DNA of 64,000 nucleotides from Psoroptes ovis (taxonomy: Eukaryota > Arthropoda > Arachnida > Sarcoptiformes > Psoroptidae), in contig PQWQ01000001.1 of NCBI GenBank assembly GCA_002943765.1, positions 3,941,501 to 4,005,500 of the forward strand. Reading direction: 5' to 3'. Position 1 is the first letter of the stretch; every line of letters begins with the position of its first letter. The notes below the pieces were generated by a model. That model saw only the letters and a program-made list of their open reading frames with translations, ran no database searches and was not told the origin of the DNA. Made by a program: the position numbers and the translations under genes. This document shows positions 14,201 through 23,110 of this stretch, piece after piece.

Positions 14201-17024
14201 GACATGGATATCCATGGTCATGATGAGAATGCTATTCTCTCACCCGATCCCTGTTGTAAAAATTTTGGTCCTAGCTCTTATTTAACTGGGTAAAATTTCC
14301 ACTTCCTTCAACAAGAGTATGCTGTAGTGGGGCCCAGAATTTTTCAGTGGGAGAAATGTGTCACTATCACTTTGAGAGACGTGTTGAGCAAAGTGAACTC
14401 TTGTGACATCAATCTTTTTTCAAGGTGATTTGGTCTTGGGTCCCATTGTTGGATTCGAATTTTTCGAAATCTGACTTGCTTTGATTTTAGGGGTGTTATG
14501 TTCCACACAAGGCTCATAGGAACTTCAAATTTGAGGAACAGATCACCAACATTCCAGGCTCTTACATTCTTGAAACATTTTTTTGATTCCTCGGATTCTC
14601 GGGTCTTTTTCAACCCTTAAACAAACGACTAGTCTTCGATCATTTTTGAGCTTTTTCTCCTACTGATGATTGATATCATCGATTTTTCTTCTGTTTTCTG
14701 AGAATATCCTAGGCCCATCAAAATTTCCCACAATTGTTTTTGGATTCTGGAAGCTGTGAATCCTGGAATTATGATGATTTTGTCAAAATCATGCTGTTTT
14801 TATTGGACCTTTTTAAAATGGGCCACTCTAGGGTCATCTCTGAGGGAAATTCGAAAATTCTTTTTTTTTCGATGAAGCATTAGTCCCAGTACTAGTGGTG
14901 AAAATTTGGCCCCGAACATCAAGCGATTGCTGAATTATTTAGATAGATGTCACCCTAACTTTACGCCGGACAAGGTAATATTTCATTCTATCTTTGTTGA
15001 TTCTATATTTTGCAATATTTGTAGTATTTTGCCAATTAATTTGTATATTCATTGATGATGATCAAGATGGCCACAAGGCAAATCATTTTCTTTGACATTT
15101 CATTTTCTGTTCTTTTTTCAATTTACATTCAGTCTTGTTTCATCACATGCATCCAAATGATGCATCAAAATGATGTGCATCAATTTATCCGAATAAAAAA
15201 TTCATCCAAATTTCGTCTTTGCTTCATTCATTTAATCTTCGTTATTCCATAATTATTTCATATTAATGCATATTTCTAAATCAAGAGAAAAAAAAATAAT
15301 CAAATTTGTTGGCCGATTTTGCCATTTATTTTCGTCGGTCGGTCTATAATCAATCGGTTACATGATTATTTCATTTGTTTCATTTTGAATTTGTCGAAAT
15401 CAAATGAATTGAAATAAGTGAAAATAATGAATGAATCAAAAGCCATTGTATTTTTGCAACAAAATTTCAAATTTCAATTATTTTCGTTTTTTTTTTTGGG
15501 GGGGGGGGAATTGAAAACAGAATTGTGTGCAATTTTGCACAATTTTTTTTTTAATATTTCTCCTTTAATTTTCTTCAAATCACTTCGAAGAATGTGTTAG
15601 TGTCTTTGTTTGTGTTTGTATATGATTATAATTTAATGATCAAACATAATCAAATCTAAAACAAAACTAAATTCTATTTGAATGTGAATTTTTTTTTTCA
15701 CTTAATCGAAAAACGAAATTCTTCGGAAAGCAGAAGAAGAAGAAGAAATTGAATTATTTTCTCTTCCAAGAATTTTCTCCCCTAAAACAAAGCAAAAACT
15801 ACCAAAAGCAATTTATTTATTTATTTTATCGTTTAGTCAACTTTCGTTTAGTTTTGCTTGATTTTGTCGGGGTTTTTCTCCGTTTTGTTAGGGTTTTTGC
15901 TTGATTTTTGTCGAGCTTTGTTTGTGTTTGCTTGGCTTTTGTTTAGTTCCCCGCTCTATACCACCCCCATAATTGCATTGAAATCTGTTTAGTGAAAAAA
16001 ATAAATCTCGGCTAAAAGTCACGTAAAATTATCTTATTTTCTTATTTATTTTTTCAATTTGATTTGATTTGATTTTTGTTTCGGTAGCAGCATTTATGAA
16101 ATAATAATAATAATAATAGAGCTGTAAATTGAAATTGGAATTTTTTAAATGAAAAAAAAAGAAATTGCAAATCTGTTTATTTATTTTTAAAATTTATATT
16201 TATATTCAAATACGTATTATTATTATTATTATTATTATTAATTCCATAAATAGTAACAAATAAACGAAATAGAAAAATTATGGAAACAAAAATTTCGATT
16301 CATATAAAAGAATTTATTCACAAAAATTCAATTTTTGCGAGAATTTTTCAATAATATCTGTTTTATATGAAACCAAATGATTGAATGAATATGAAATGAA
16401 TGAAAAAAATGTTATGAAATTGAATTGAATGAATGATAATCTTTGAATTCAAATAATAATCATTGAATGAATGGGTGTAATGTGATAAATTTGATTATAA
16501 TAAGCTCAATTTTTTTTTGTAAATCAATAGTAAATAATAATAACGATTTTTGAAAAAAAATTCAATATTGAAAATTCTTTGTTCAACCGAATTTCACACT
16601 CTGCCGGTGCCTTGAAAGTGCCGCATCAAATTTCAGCGATTTTGATTTCGAGTCTGAATTCTATTGATGCTCATTTGTTGGCTTTTCAAAAAAATTTTTT
16701 CAAATATTCTGGAATTTTTTGTAGTTTTTTTTTTTTAGAAAAATGGATGAAATGAAATGAAAATTACTGATTTTGTAGTGATTTGAAAAGTTTGTGTTTG
16801 AAATTTTTTATTAAATTTTCAAACTCAAATGTTTATCAAATTTTTTAGGTGCCACAATTTGTATGGATGCAAGTGCATGTAAACAATTTGTCATTTTATT
16901 TTTTTTGTTCGGTCAATTTCGTGACATATTAGGAAATATTTGAATTACAGACCATTTATTAGGAATCATTTCAATGGTGATTTTTTTTTTTTTTTTTTGA
17001 AAATTTTCAAATTTTCATATTTGT

Positions 17025-17075
<51 letters not shown>

Positions 17076-18602
17076 ACAGCTTCGAGTTTATTAATTGATT
17101 TTGTTGGAATTTTTTCATTTTTTTTTTTTGTTGGTTAGATCTGTGATTTTTTGCTCTCAACATCGTACCCGTAGCATTTATTTAATGTCATTCGTTTGTT
17201 GGCTACTTCCATCTATTATAATTGCCGCTTATTTTAGTTCTATACCGTGTCAAGGTATGAGGTTTTGCAGTATCATAAATCAATGATAATGTTTTTAAAC
17301 TAATTCAAAATTCATTGTTAATTTTTACTTATTCCATTCAAAATACAAAAATCATCAATGATTTAAATCTAGGATTTCAACATGAAAATTGTCGTTCAGA
17401 TTTTATACTCACATTTCGTTTTCGTTTTATGATTTTGATTACATTTTTTATACCATTGGTGATAATGTTATATCTTTATGCAAAAATATTTATGATTATT
17501 AAAAAACATCAAAAACAGCGACAATTGAAACAAAGCAAGCATCATCGACAAAAACATCGAAAAATTAATGATAATCAAACAATATTGTCATCTTATAATG
17601 ATAATAGTATTTGTGATAATAATAATAATAATAATGATAAGGAGAGTTTTTGTTTTACAACAATCGAAGATAATCTACAAAAACAACACCGACCGATTGA
17701 TAATGAACAGCAACAACAAGAGAATAAATTCAAAACACCACCAACTCAATTCAATAATACAATTGAAAATATGTTCAATAATAATAATAATAATAGATTC
17801 AGCAGAAATTCATCATTAATCAATAATTTTGAACAACAAAGAAAAAAAATTGTATCATCAAACTTACAAAAACAAATTGAAAATTGTTATCATTATCCGG
17901 CTATATCGCATACCTTTGCAAAAAATCCGAATACGAATATTCGTGATGATGATCATTATTCGGTTGCTTTAACAACAACAACAACAATAGCAACAACTAC
18001 AGCAACGATTAATCCGAATAAAAAACAATCAAACAATATTTTATCTAATTCAAAAATGATTTTCATTAATAGAAATAATAATAATGATAAAAATGAAAAA
18101 ATTTTTAATAATAATAATAATGATGATAAAAATAATTATTCAAAAAATTCAGGTAATGATAAAATTGATAATAATAATAATATTGGAAAAAAATTTACAA
18201 ATAACAACAACAACCGATCATCATCATCATCATTAATTATTGATAATGATGATCAACCGATAACAAATATTGCGGTATCAATTTCATTATCATCAACATC
18301 AATATCAAAATCAAAATTTGATTTTACATTGAATAATAATGATGATCATTATTATTTCTACCGGAATAACAGTAATAATAATAATGGTGATAATACTTGT
18401 AAAAACGATGATAATGATGATGATATTCATGAACATAAAAATTCAAAATCATTATTCCAACAACGACAACAACTCGAAGAATCTTCAAGGATTTTGAATA
18501 ACGATCATGATGATGACGATGATAATGATAAAATTAATGATACTATTCAAATAATTTCAAACGATTGTTATAATGGTAATGATAATCATTCTAAGAATAT
18601 TA

Positions 18603-18634
<32 letters not shown>

Positions 18635-21499
18635 AAACAGCAACAACAAAATGATAAAAATTGTATTATACAAAATACATTATCATCAGCTAATAATAAT
18701 AATAAGAATAATGGTAATAATGATATCAATGACAGCAACAATAATGATGATAATGACAATGATTATATGACAAATCAAGCTAAATATTTATTAACGAATC
18801 AACATACTGATAATGATAATGTTTTTGTTGATTCAAACATTATTCAAAGACAATCATCGCCATCACCCGCACCACCATTAGTATCATCATCATCATCGAT
18901 AATTAATTGTAAAAATTCAAGTGTTTTAAATCGAACAATAAATAAATTGATGAAAACAGCTTCAATGAAACCAGCAACAACAACAACAACGAATGCAACG
19001 ACAACAACACCAACATCGACGACAACAACAACAATAAATCATTATACATCGAATAATGCAAAAGCATTGATTACAACATTATCAATACTTGGAACGTATA
19101 TTCTTTGTTGGATGCCAGCCGTACTATTTTTTGCATTAACCTGTGTTGATGATGTTAATAGTAATTATAATAATGACGATATTGATGATAATATTAATGA
19201 TTATATTGGTGTTAATTCATATGATAATAATAATAGTGATAGTGATAGACAACAATTTCAAAGACATAATCCGAATCATCAACTGTATCAACAACAAAAA
19301 TGTTTTTATCCTATCAATCGTATGAGCTTTCTGTGGCGTGTGATATTCAGTTTCATTACCAATGGTCTGGTAATTTTGAAAGCAATCATCGATCCATTCA
19401 TTTATACTTATCGTATGAAAGAAATGAAAAATGCATTGAATAGGTAAGTTGTTGTTGTTGTTGTTGTTGTTGCAGTAACCAAAAGACAATTTCAAGACGG
19501 AATTCATTGATAGAACCCTCGTATCGTTGATATTGTTGCTGTGGCCGTGGTTGATGAACAACCACCGAAACCAAATTTTAAGGTTCAAAACCTTTGAAAT
19601 GAAATTTAAACAAACAAAAGAAAAATTCAAAATAATCGAAGCGTAAAACAGCCAATTATTTATCGTGTGAAAATATTTTTCTGGTGTGATTTACCGCCTG
19701 TATATTTATTTATTTATTTGGTTTTTCTTAAAGAACAAAGACAAAAAAAATCTCAAAATAATGACAATTTTTTTTTCGACCAATGTATCATGTTTTTATG
19801 ATGGTCGATGATGGTGAACTAATAAATAATCAAACAAAAGAAAGAATAATAGGAAAAAGTCCTATGCTTTGACTTAAATTCTTAAGCATTTGAAATTGTC
19901 TGTATCTAAATTTGTGATGATGCTGATGCTTATGTATCATCATCGTCATTATTATCATTAAATAACCAAATGATAAAATAATAACACAAAGACAAAAACA
20001 ATGGAAAAAAAATCTTAATCATCATTTCCATCTCTCCATCTTGGCCAAACCATAGTAAGCAGCCAGAGATGATGGTGATGATGCAGCCCTCATAGTGTCA
20101 TTAAATTCTTATAATTCTCGGATTCCTTCATAATTCTCTAATAATTCTCAGATTCTTATAATTCTCAAATATCCAAAAAACAACCAAATACACAAAGAAT
20201 TATTTCCAAAAATTATTTGTGCTTGCAACAGCAAATTTTTTTTTCGTAGATTTTGATTCAAAATTTCAATTTTTCTTTTTGGTTTTCATTTGGTTTTGCC
20301 TCGTAGAAAATATAGCCAGATTATACTCTAGTGGGGATGTGTTTCAGTGTGTTTGGCCCTAAGAAAAAAATCCCATAGGCCGGAAGCTTTGTGCGGAAGT
20401 TTTGCGCGATTACCCATTACCAGAAGGAAATTATGAATTTTTAATTTTACTCATTTCCAATTTCACATTGAAAATATTTCAAATATCTTTAAAATTATCT
20501 GGTAGTTTTTATCATCAGAATACAAATTTACAAATTTGAAACATATACACTCATCACACGTTTCAATAAAATTCTTGGAATTTTTTTAAATTTGAAATTT
20601 TCTACGTAAAAAAATTATGACAATTTTTAATTCGATTTGGAAACAAGACAAACACATTGGAGTTGGTGAAAAATTTCGCTCAAAAAACTTGAACATTTTT
20701 GTTTTATTTTATTTCATTTTTCCATTAAAAAAATTCAGAAATTCAGATAAAGTTATAATTAAAATGATGATGAAGCAACAAGAAAAACAACAAGAAAAAA
20801 ATGTTTAATTTAATATCATTTCTCGATATTAAAGGCAAAAAAAAAACAAGAAAAAATTTCAATAATTTGATTATTCGATACCAGAAAAAATATATGTTCA
20901 TTTTTTTTGGTAATTTAAATTCTCTGGAAATTGAAGTTTTTTGTTTATTTGAATATTTGAAATATATACCAAACATATTTGAATAATTATATATTCATCT
21001 TTGACAAATATTTTTTGCTATTTCTTCGAAAAAACTAATTTGGTTATGACTATCAAATTCTTGTGACTATTTACGTCACAATCCATTCTAAGAGTTGATT
21101 TCAGTCGCTACCATATTCCTTATCCGATAATCTTAGATCATTCAAAAAAATCGATGTATTTCTGATATTATTTTTAGTTTCGTATAATTTCTAATTTTAA
21201 AAAATTATGAATTAAATCATTTCTTTTCTTTTTTTTCATTTTTCTCCTTCAACCATAGATGGTTACATTACATTTGTCCATTTAATTGTGTCAATAATTG
21301 TTGTCCATTACAATCATCACCATTGAATCGTCATTATGATTCAACATGGTCACGTTACGATACATCGAATGTATCGATGCGAATGAAAAAAATTCAAATT
21401 CAACAATCACAACAGCAGCAGCAGCAGCGACAATTATCATCAACATCATTAACGGCAAATCAGCAACGTTATTATTATCGTCCTGCAACTAATATTTAA
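5265..21499 (+). CDS. Orphan class-A (rhodopsin-like) GPCR with giant Asn/Asp-rich cytoplasmic loop
   Basis: Four exons (5265-5704, 17139-17254, 17373-19443, 21259-21499) join in phase to 2868 bases, 955 aa. Exon 1 encodes TM1 to TM3 with the TM2 motif LNLAATD and a TM3 cysteine. Exon 2 carries TM4. Exon 3 carries the second-loop cysteine (HENC), TM5, an intracellular loop 3 of roughly 520 residues rich in Asn, Asp, Gln and Ser, TM6 with CWMP (about residue 760), an enlarged third extracellular loop and TM7 with DPFIYTY. Exon 4 gives a tail with clustered cysteines (possible palmitoylation) and a poly-Gln run, ending YYYRPATNI. The usual DRY of TM3 reads VHY and the usual NPxxY reads DPxxY. 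This is a plasma-membrane receptor, ligand unknown; the helices look aminergic/adenosine-like but I cannot place it in a subfamily. A poly(A) signal is at 21710-21715. Intron 1 is 11.4 kb and hosts two mobile elements; the other introns are 118 bp and 1.8 kb. Confidence 0.85.
5705..8264 (+). other. First part of GPCR intron 1
   Basis: Intron sequence from the donor GTAAGT at 5705 to the left end of the copia element. It is AT-rich with A and T runs (an A run at about 6421-6440) and a TCA microsatellite at 7818-7845. Open frames here are lysine/asparagine/phenylalanine-rich translations of low-complexity DNA and I do not accept them as genes. Confidence 0.7.
7818..7845. repeat. TCA trinucleotide microsatellite
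   Basis: About nine TCA units inside the first GPCR intron. Simple repeat, no coding context. Confidence 0.75.
8265..8399 (-). repeat. 3' LTR of the copia element
   Basis: 135-bp long terminal repeat, plus-strand ends TGTTAGCC and TTTCAACA. It reads base for base the same as 12332-12466. The Gag-Pol stop codon (8394-8396 on minus) lies just inside this LTR. The LTR is very short for a copia element. Confidence 0.96.
8394..12191 (-). CDS. Gag-Pol polyprotein of Ty1/copia retrotransposon
   Basis: A single 1265-aa frame starting ATG at 12191. Domain order is that of copia, with integrase before reverse transcriptase. It has a Gag region with FNGKNYKSW, a CCHC zinc knuckle CYNCGKLGHIAIWC (about residue 240), an aspartic protease site MDSGSTGH (about 325), and an integrase HHCC start WHKRLGHPG (about 470). 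The integrase core shows SADVIGP, LSDNGSEF (about 585) and a later acidic residue in NGKIERRNR. Reverse transcriptase shows FDISTAFLNS and IYVDDIII (about 955), and RNase H shows WTDASFKSD (about 1110), SCEAELNAA and IDSKAA. All catalytic signatures I can check are present, with no stop or frameshift. The C-terminus (RTPIRRVC) ends inside the 3' LTR. A second in-frame ATG lies 12 codons downstream. The protein assembles a virus-like particle, copies its RNA into DNA and integrates it. No envelope gene is seen. Confidence 0.96.
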   Translation of the reverse strand: MNNYNLRILPHRMTNNNNEMAEFDKIMNSKNVDIQKFNGKNYKSWLSDVKLWCTFNGKSDLLQVKLSGVNDSNKEQLKSLAAFIKFMIDADLRDLVKDTEIPYEIIRILEKRFNKISQAKIAKLFFELNDIKMSLNDDPNIFFAKFDIKRKELCETGTTIVDAIWISIVLRALPDEYAKIKEDMFDQLEVNNLTYDAARDLVVSKCLRWQKENIGKISNEIQTGLRVSDKNIKIDKPVLNCYNCGKLGHIAIWCPFKQQTKSNNFQKWNNRNVSRQFGKREINNDMNKNRNTSNVNNVSNVEQETNNDLALTVTNKLNENSCLWYMDSGSTGHFTNNVDLLKQPVDINKSVATASGEICDIKAIGNVRLNGECGNKISLDNVEYAPDFKNNLISVAKICDQNMNVIFTNTNCYAVDKEKANIHIPKSSIIFTAKRIDNSYVKVDEVNKNDYKNYVSNSVLIAKNNEKSMLWHKRLGHPGSEKLSRIFSSSFPSINCTECKMSKCIRKSHPLTFEKFRFMQRISADVIGPLKESMSGCVYVLNLVEHHSSYGMVYPMKTKNEAVKYVIEFIDFCETQTGRKLKEFLSDNGSEFVNQQLQYHLKKKGILFCTTTPHTSAQNGKIERRNRTIIDCARTMINNAKMPEEYWPTAVRAANYLINRWPTKSNIIPYQKFFKKSVTYDHLKVFGCLAYWRMNDTMIASKFNQRGHKFVFVGYTETTKNYWLLDPKTNKTFKTCDVDFDENVMGFPAIMNEAKEFTGNDEAKVMNVEPNLPAPKNYDEAMKSKEYEKWQLAMDKEKNELTQKGVYKVVGQLPLSGIKPLTTKWVYARKSDGRYKARCVVRGFEQYNTGNTFAPTLRMSTLLTILTCALTRKMKIRQFDISTAFLNSKLESEIYVLPPKGITDRLWKLEKALYGLKEAPRRWYETLSAFLTENFKLKQSLADKCLFFSDNMMVVIYVDDIIIAFDDNVNINLVMNEFKSRFDIHDFGECNIYLGLRIECKEEMITVDQENYIDDIMERFKMEGCNPTNVPMDCFEDYSVGPINKDLPVRELLGCLNYVATHTRPDISVCISHLTSYADRPTDALMMACKRVLRYLAGTKDMRLIIKPVKDWTINAWTDASFKSDPKGRSVSGSIVQLGESPVLWSAKKQLRMPHSSCEAELNAALSTWRLASPIQQLLFELKIKADLKLMIDSKAAKVILDNNEFKQSGYFEYDKKLLVQEFSRENNEVIKVPSAEQLADMLTKPLGKIKIENFRERTPIRRVC
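8400..8406 (-). other. Polypurine tract of the copia element
   Basis: On the minus strand AGAAGGG directly precedes the first base of the 3' LTR, which is where the plus-strand DNA primer of an LTR element sits. It is short, and its last bases are also Gag-Pol codons. Confidence 0.6.
12321..12331 (-). other. Primer-binding site for initiator tRNA-Met
   Basis: Minus-strand TGGTAGCAGAG directly abuts the 5' LTR. It is complementary to the CTCTGCTACCA 3' end of animal initiator tRNA-Met. Priming from the tRNA 3' end differs from Drosophila copia itself, which uses an internal tRNA fragment (known for that element). Confidence 0.85.
12332..12466 (-). repeat. 5' LTR of the copia element
   Basis: 135-bp LTR identical by eye to 8265-8399. 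In the element's orientation it begins TGTTGAAATAAA and ends GGCTAACA. It is followed on the plus strand by the target duplication TTTAA at 12467-12471. It should carry the element's promoter, but I see no clear TATA/initiator arrangement. Confidence 0.95.
12472..13697 (+). other. GPCR intron 1 between the two mobile elements
   Basis: AT-rich intron sequence with T runs near 13058-13076 and no credible coding frame or recognised element. Confidence 0.65.
13698..14980. mobile_element. Unclassified terminal-inverted-repeat element, 1.28 kb, non-autonomous
   Basis: The left end (13698-13728) and right end (14951-14980) are near-perfect inverted copies over about 30 bases, with TATTACCTTGTCCGG at the left mirrored as CCGGACAAGGTAATA at the right, continuing into GTAAAGTTAGG. 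The interior is noticeably less AT-rich than the flanks and lacks the surrounding A/T runs, so it looks foreign to the intron. The longest interior frame (14613-14344, minus, 89 codons) resembles no transposase I know. This suggests a deletion derivative or MITE moved by a transposase encoded elsewhere. The superfamily is not assignable from the ends, and the outermost TATTA/TAATA could include the target duplication. Confidence 0.8.
14981..17138 (+). other. Last part of GPCR intron 1
   Basis: AT-rich intron ending at the acceptor TTGGTTAG before exon 2. It contains a T-then-G run (11 G at 15498-15508), a G/T-rich stretch of loosely repeated TTTTGTTAGGG-like motifs (about 15835-15950), TAA/ATT microsatellites (about 16100-16115 and 16217-16241) and a long T tract just before exon 2. 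No gene is visible. Confidence 0.65.
17028..17074. repeat. 47-base T homopolymer
   Basis: An unbroken run of about 47 T, 65 bases upstream of the exon 2 acceptor of the GPCR. A run this long may be mis-sized in any assembly. On the plus strand it would act as an exaggerated polypyrimidine tract; equally it could be the A tail of an old minus-strand retroposition, but no body of such an element is recognisable beside it. Confidence 0.7.
19444..21258 (+). other. GPCR intron 3
   Basis: 1.8-kb intron with donor GTAAGT and acceptor CAACCATAG. Just inside the donor is a GTT repeat. A degenerate tandem of ATAATTCTC units lies at 20107-20170. No independent gene is visible. Confidence 0.65.
20107..20170. 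repeat. Degenerate tandem repeat, ATAATTCTC core
   Basis: Four imperfect copies of a 15-19 base unit with the core ATAATTCTC, separated by GATTC-like spacers, within GPCR intron 3. No function visible. Confidence 0.55.
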
Positions 21500-21521
21500 A
21501 ATGACTTTTTTTTTGAATATG

Positions 21522-21602
21522 TTAGGTTGTCCCATAAGTTCTTGTCGTTTTTTAGAATTTTTTTTCATTCGAAAAACGGCAAAAACTTATGGAACAACCG
21601 AA
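21522..21602. mobile_element. Miniature mariner-like element
   Basis: An 81-bp foldback. The left end TTAGGTTGTCCCATAAGTT... (21522-21552) and the right end (21572-21602) are inverted copies matching at 27 of 31 positions, with only about 19 bases between them. The end sequence is of the mariner TIR type (TTAGGTTG...ATAAGTT, known for the family). No transposase is present, so it is a MITE. It sits 22 bases after the GPCR stop codon and before that gene's poly(A) signal at 21710, so it is probably transcribed in the GPCR 3' UTR as a hairpin. Confidence 0.7.
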
Positions 21603-23110
21603 TAATTAATCAAAGAAAATTCATCATTTTTACATTTATTATCATCATCATGATATCATTGTATATGATTTCCAATTAATTTCCATTCATAAAACTATAC
21701 AAATGATTTAATAAATATCATTATTTGGCCTTTATCATTCTTTCTATTTGTTGTGATTTTAATGACAATGACAATGATTTGATGATTAATTAAAATTCAA
21801 AAGATATAATTTATATTTTAATTAAAATTATTGTTTTATTTATTTTCATTTTAATAAATAAATAAATTATTAAACAACGTTTTTCAATGTAATATTTTAA
21901 AAAATGTTTATTTTTCTCTATTTTTAGGTTTTATTTATGTGTGTGATCATTTGCACGTTTATTTTAATATGTTTTTGTTGAATGCCAGAAACTGTCTCGA
22001 AATCAACTATGATCATTAGACTAAATGATTATTTATACACATTCAAAAAACATTTCATTCATTCATTCATTATATTCAGACGTTTGCATTATTTAGCTCC
22101 AGCCAAACCTTTGAAAAAATGAAAATTTTTTAATAAAACAAATAGACTTTTTGTTATAAGGTTTTTTTTTATCAGAAATGCGGAAAATTCAGCCACAAAA
22201 TTGTTTTTTCCATTCAACAAATTATTCATATGAATTATTATCACCTTGAAGGAAATGATCGAGAAAAAAAATTTATGAAATTCTTGAATTTTAATAACAT
22301 TTTTTTTTGTTCCCGTTTTTTATTTCGTTTTATGATCATATCTCAGTACCAAATGTTGATGATATCAAATGTAAATTTATTATTATTTGAATAAATAAAT
22401 GAAAACAAAATGAATGTTGGAATGAATGAAGACAATGAATGTTTTTGAATTTAATGATAATCATATGGGAAAAATTATGTTTGAAAATGAAGTCTTATCA
22501 TTAAGATTATATATTATTATAATCATCAGTCTTTCGACTATGATGTTGATGATAATCATTATTAAAATCAGTTTGTTTTTTCATTGAATGAATGTATGAA
22601 AAATGAAAATTATCATCATCATCAGCGTTTGTTGTTGTCATCATTATTATCATAATCATCATTAATGAGTTGATAAATGTTTGCAATCATTCCTTTATTC
22701 ATATGGAAGCTTATTGAGTTGGTCGAAAACAACAAAACATCCATTGAATTCATAGTGTTTGAATTGAAATACACTTGAATCAAACACACTTTTTTCGATG
22801 ATTTCTTTGCATTCATGGATTAATTTGGTTGATCTTCTTACATCTGTTTGTTTGTTTCCATTGCTTAAATGGCCAAACAATTTCAAGATTGTAATAGCTT
22901 TGGTCGTTATTTTCGGTGTTATATTTGCGAAGCTGTCAAAAATAAAATTAATGAATTAATGAATGCACCAAATCTTTCTTTTTTTTTTAATTATTAAGAA
23001 ATCTGATAATCATTTAATATTACAGTGTTTCAAATGCATGATTGACGATGTTTATCGTTGATGTTGATGCCGTTGATTTATTTATTTATTAATCCATCCA
23101 AATCGTCGAG
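21603..23110. other. Region between GPCR and glycerophosphodiesterase
   Basis: Contains the GPCR poly(A) signal (21710-21715), AT-rich filler and one exon-like open frame on the minus strand (22932-22695, listed separately). The 5' exon(s) and promoter of the downstream glycerophosphodiesterase should lie here, but I could not identify them. No starch-binding (CBM20) segment is recognisable in any frame. Confidence 0.5.
22695..22932 (-). CDS. Possible terminal exon of an unidentified minus-strand gene
   Basis: After a good acceptor on the minus strand (TTTTATTTTTGACAG), a frame stays open for 78 codons to TAA at 22697-22695. It reads as a balanced, soluble, non-repetitive peptide (segments FANITPKITTK, LIHECKEIIEK, FKHYEFNGCFVVFDQL), unlike the low-complexity shadows elsewhere. 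AATAAA overlaps the stop. I found no matching 5' exon: the nearest upstream candidate, ending GCATTTGAAACACT before GTAATA, fits the phase but has no ATG or acceptor and is stopped upstream. The opposite strand has a hydrophobic 53-codon frame over the same bases, so one of the two is a shadow. No family recognised. Confidence 0.2.

Noticed and set aside
22784..22964. Hydrophobic 53-codon plus-strand frame, considered as an N-terminal membrane exon for the phosphodiesterase
   Set aside because: GDE5-type enzymes are cytosolic, no donor links it in phase to the catalytic exons, and it is the complement of a better-looking minus-strand frame.
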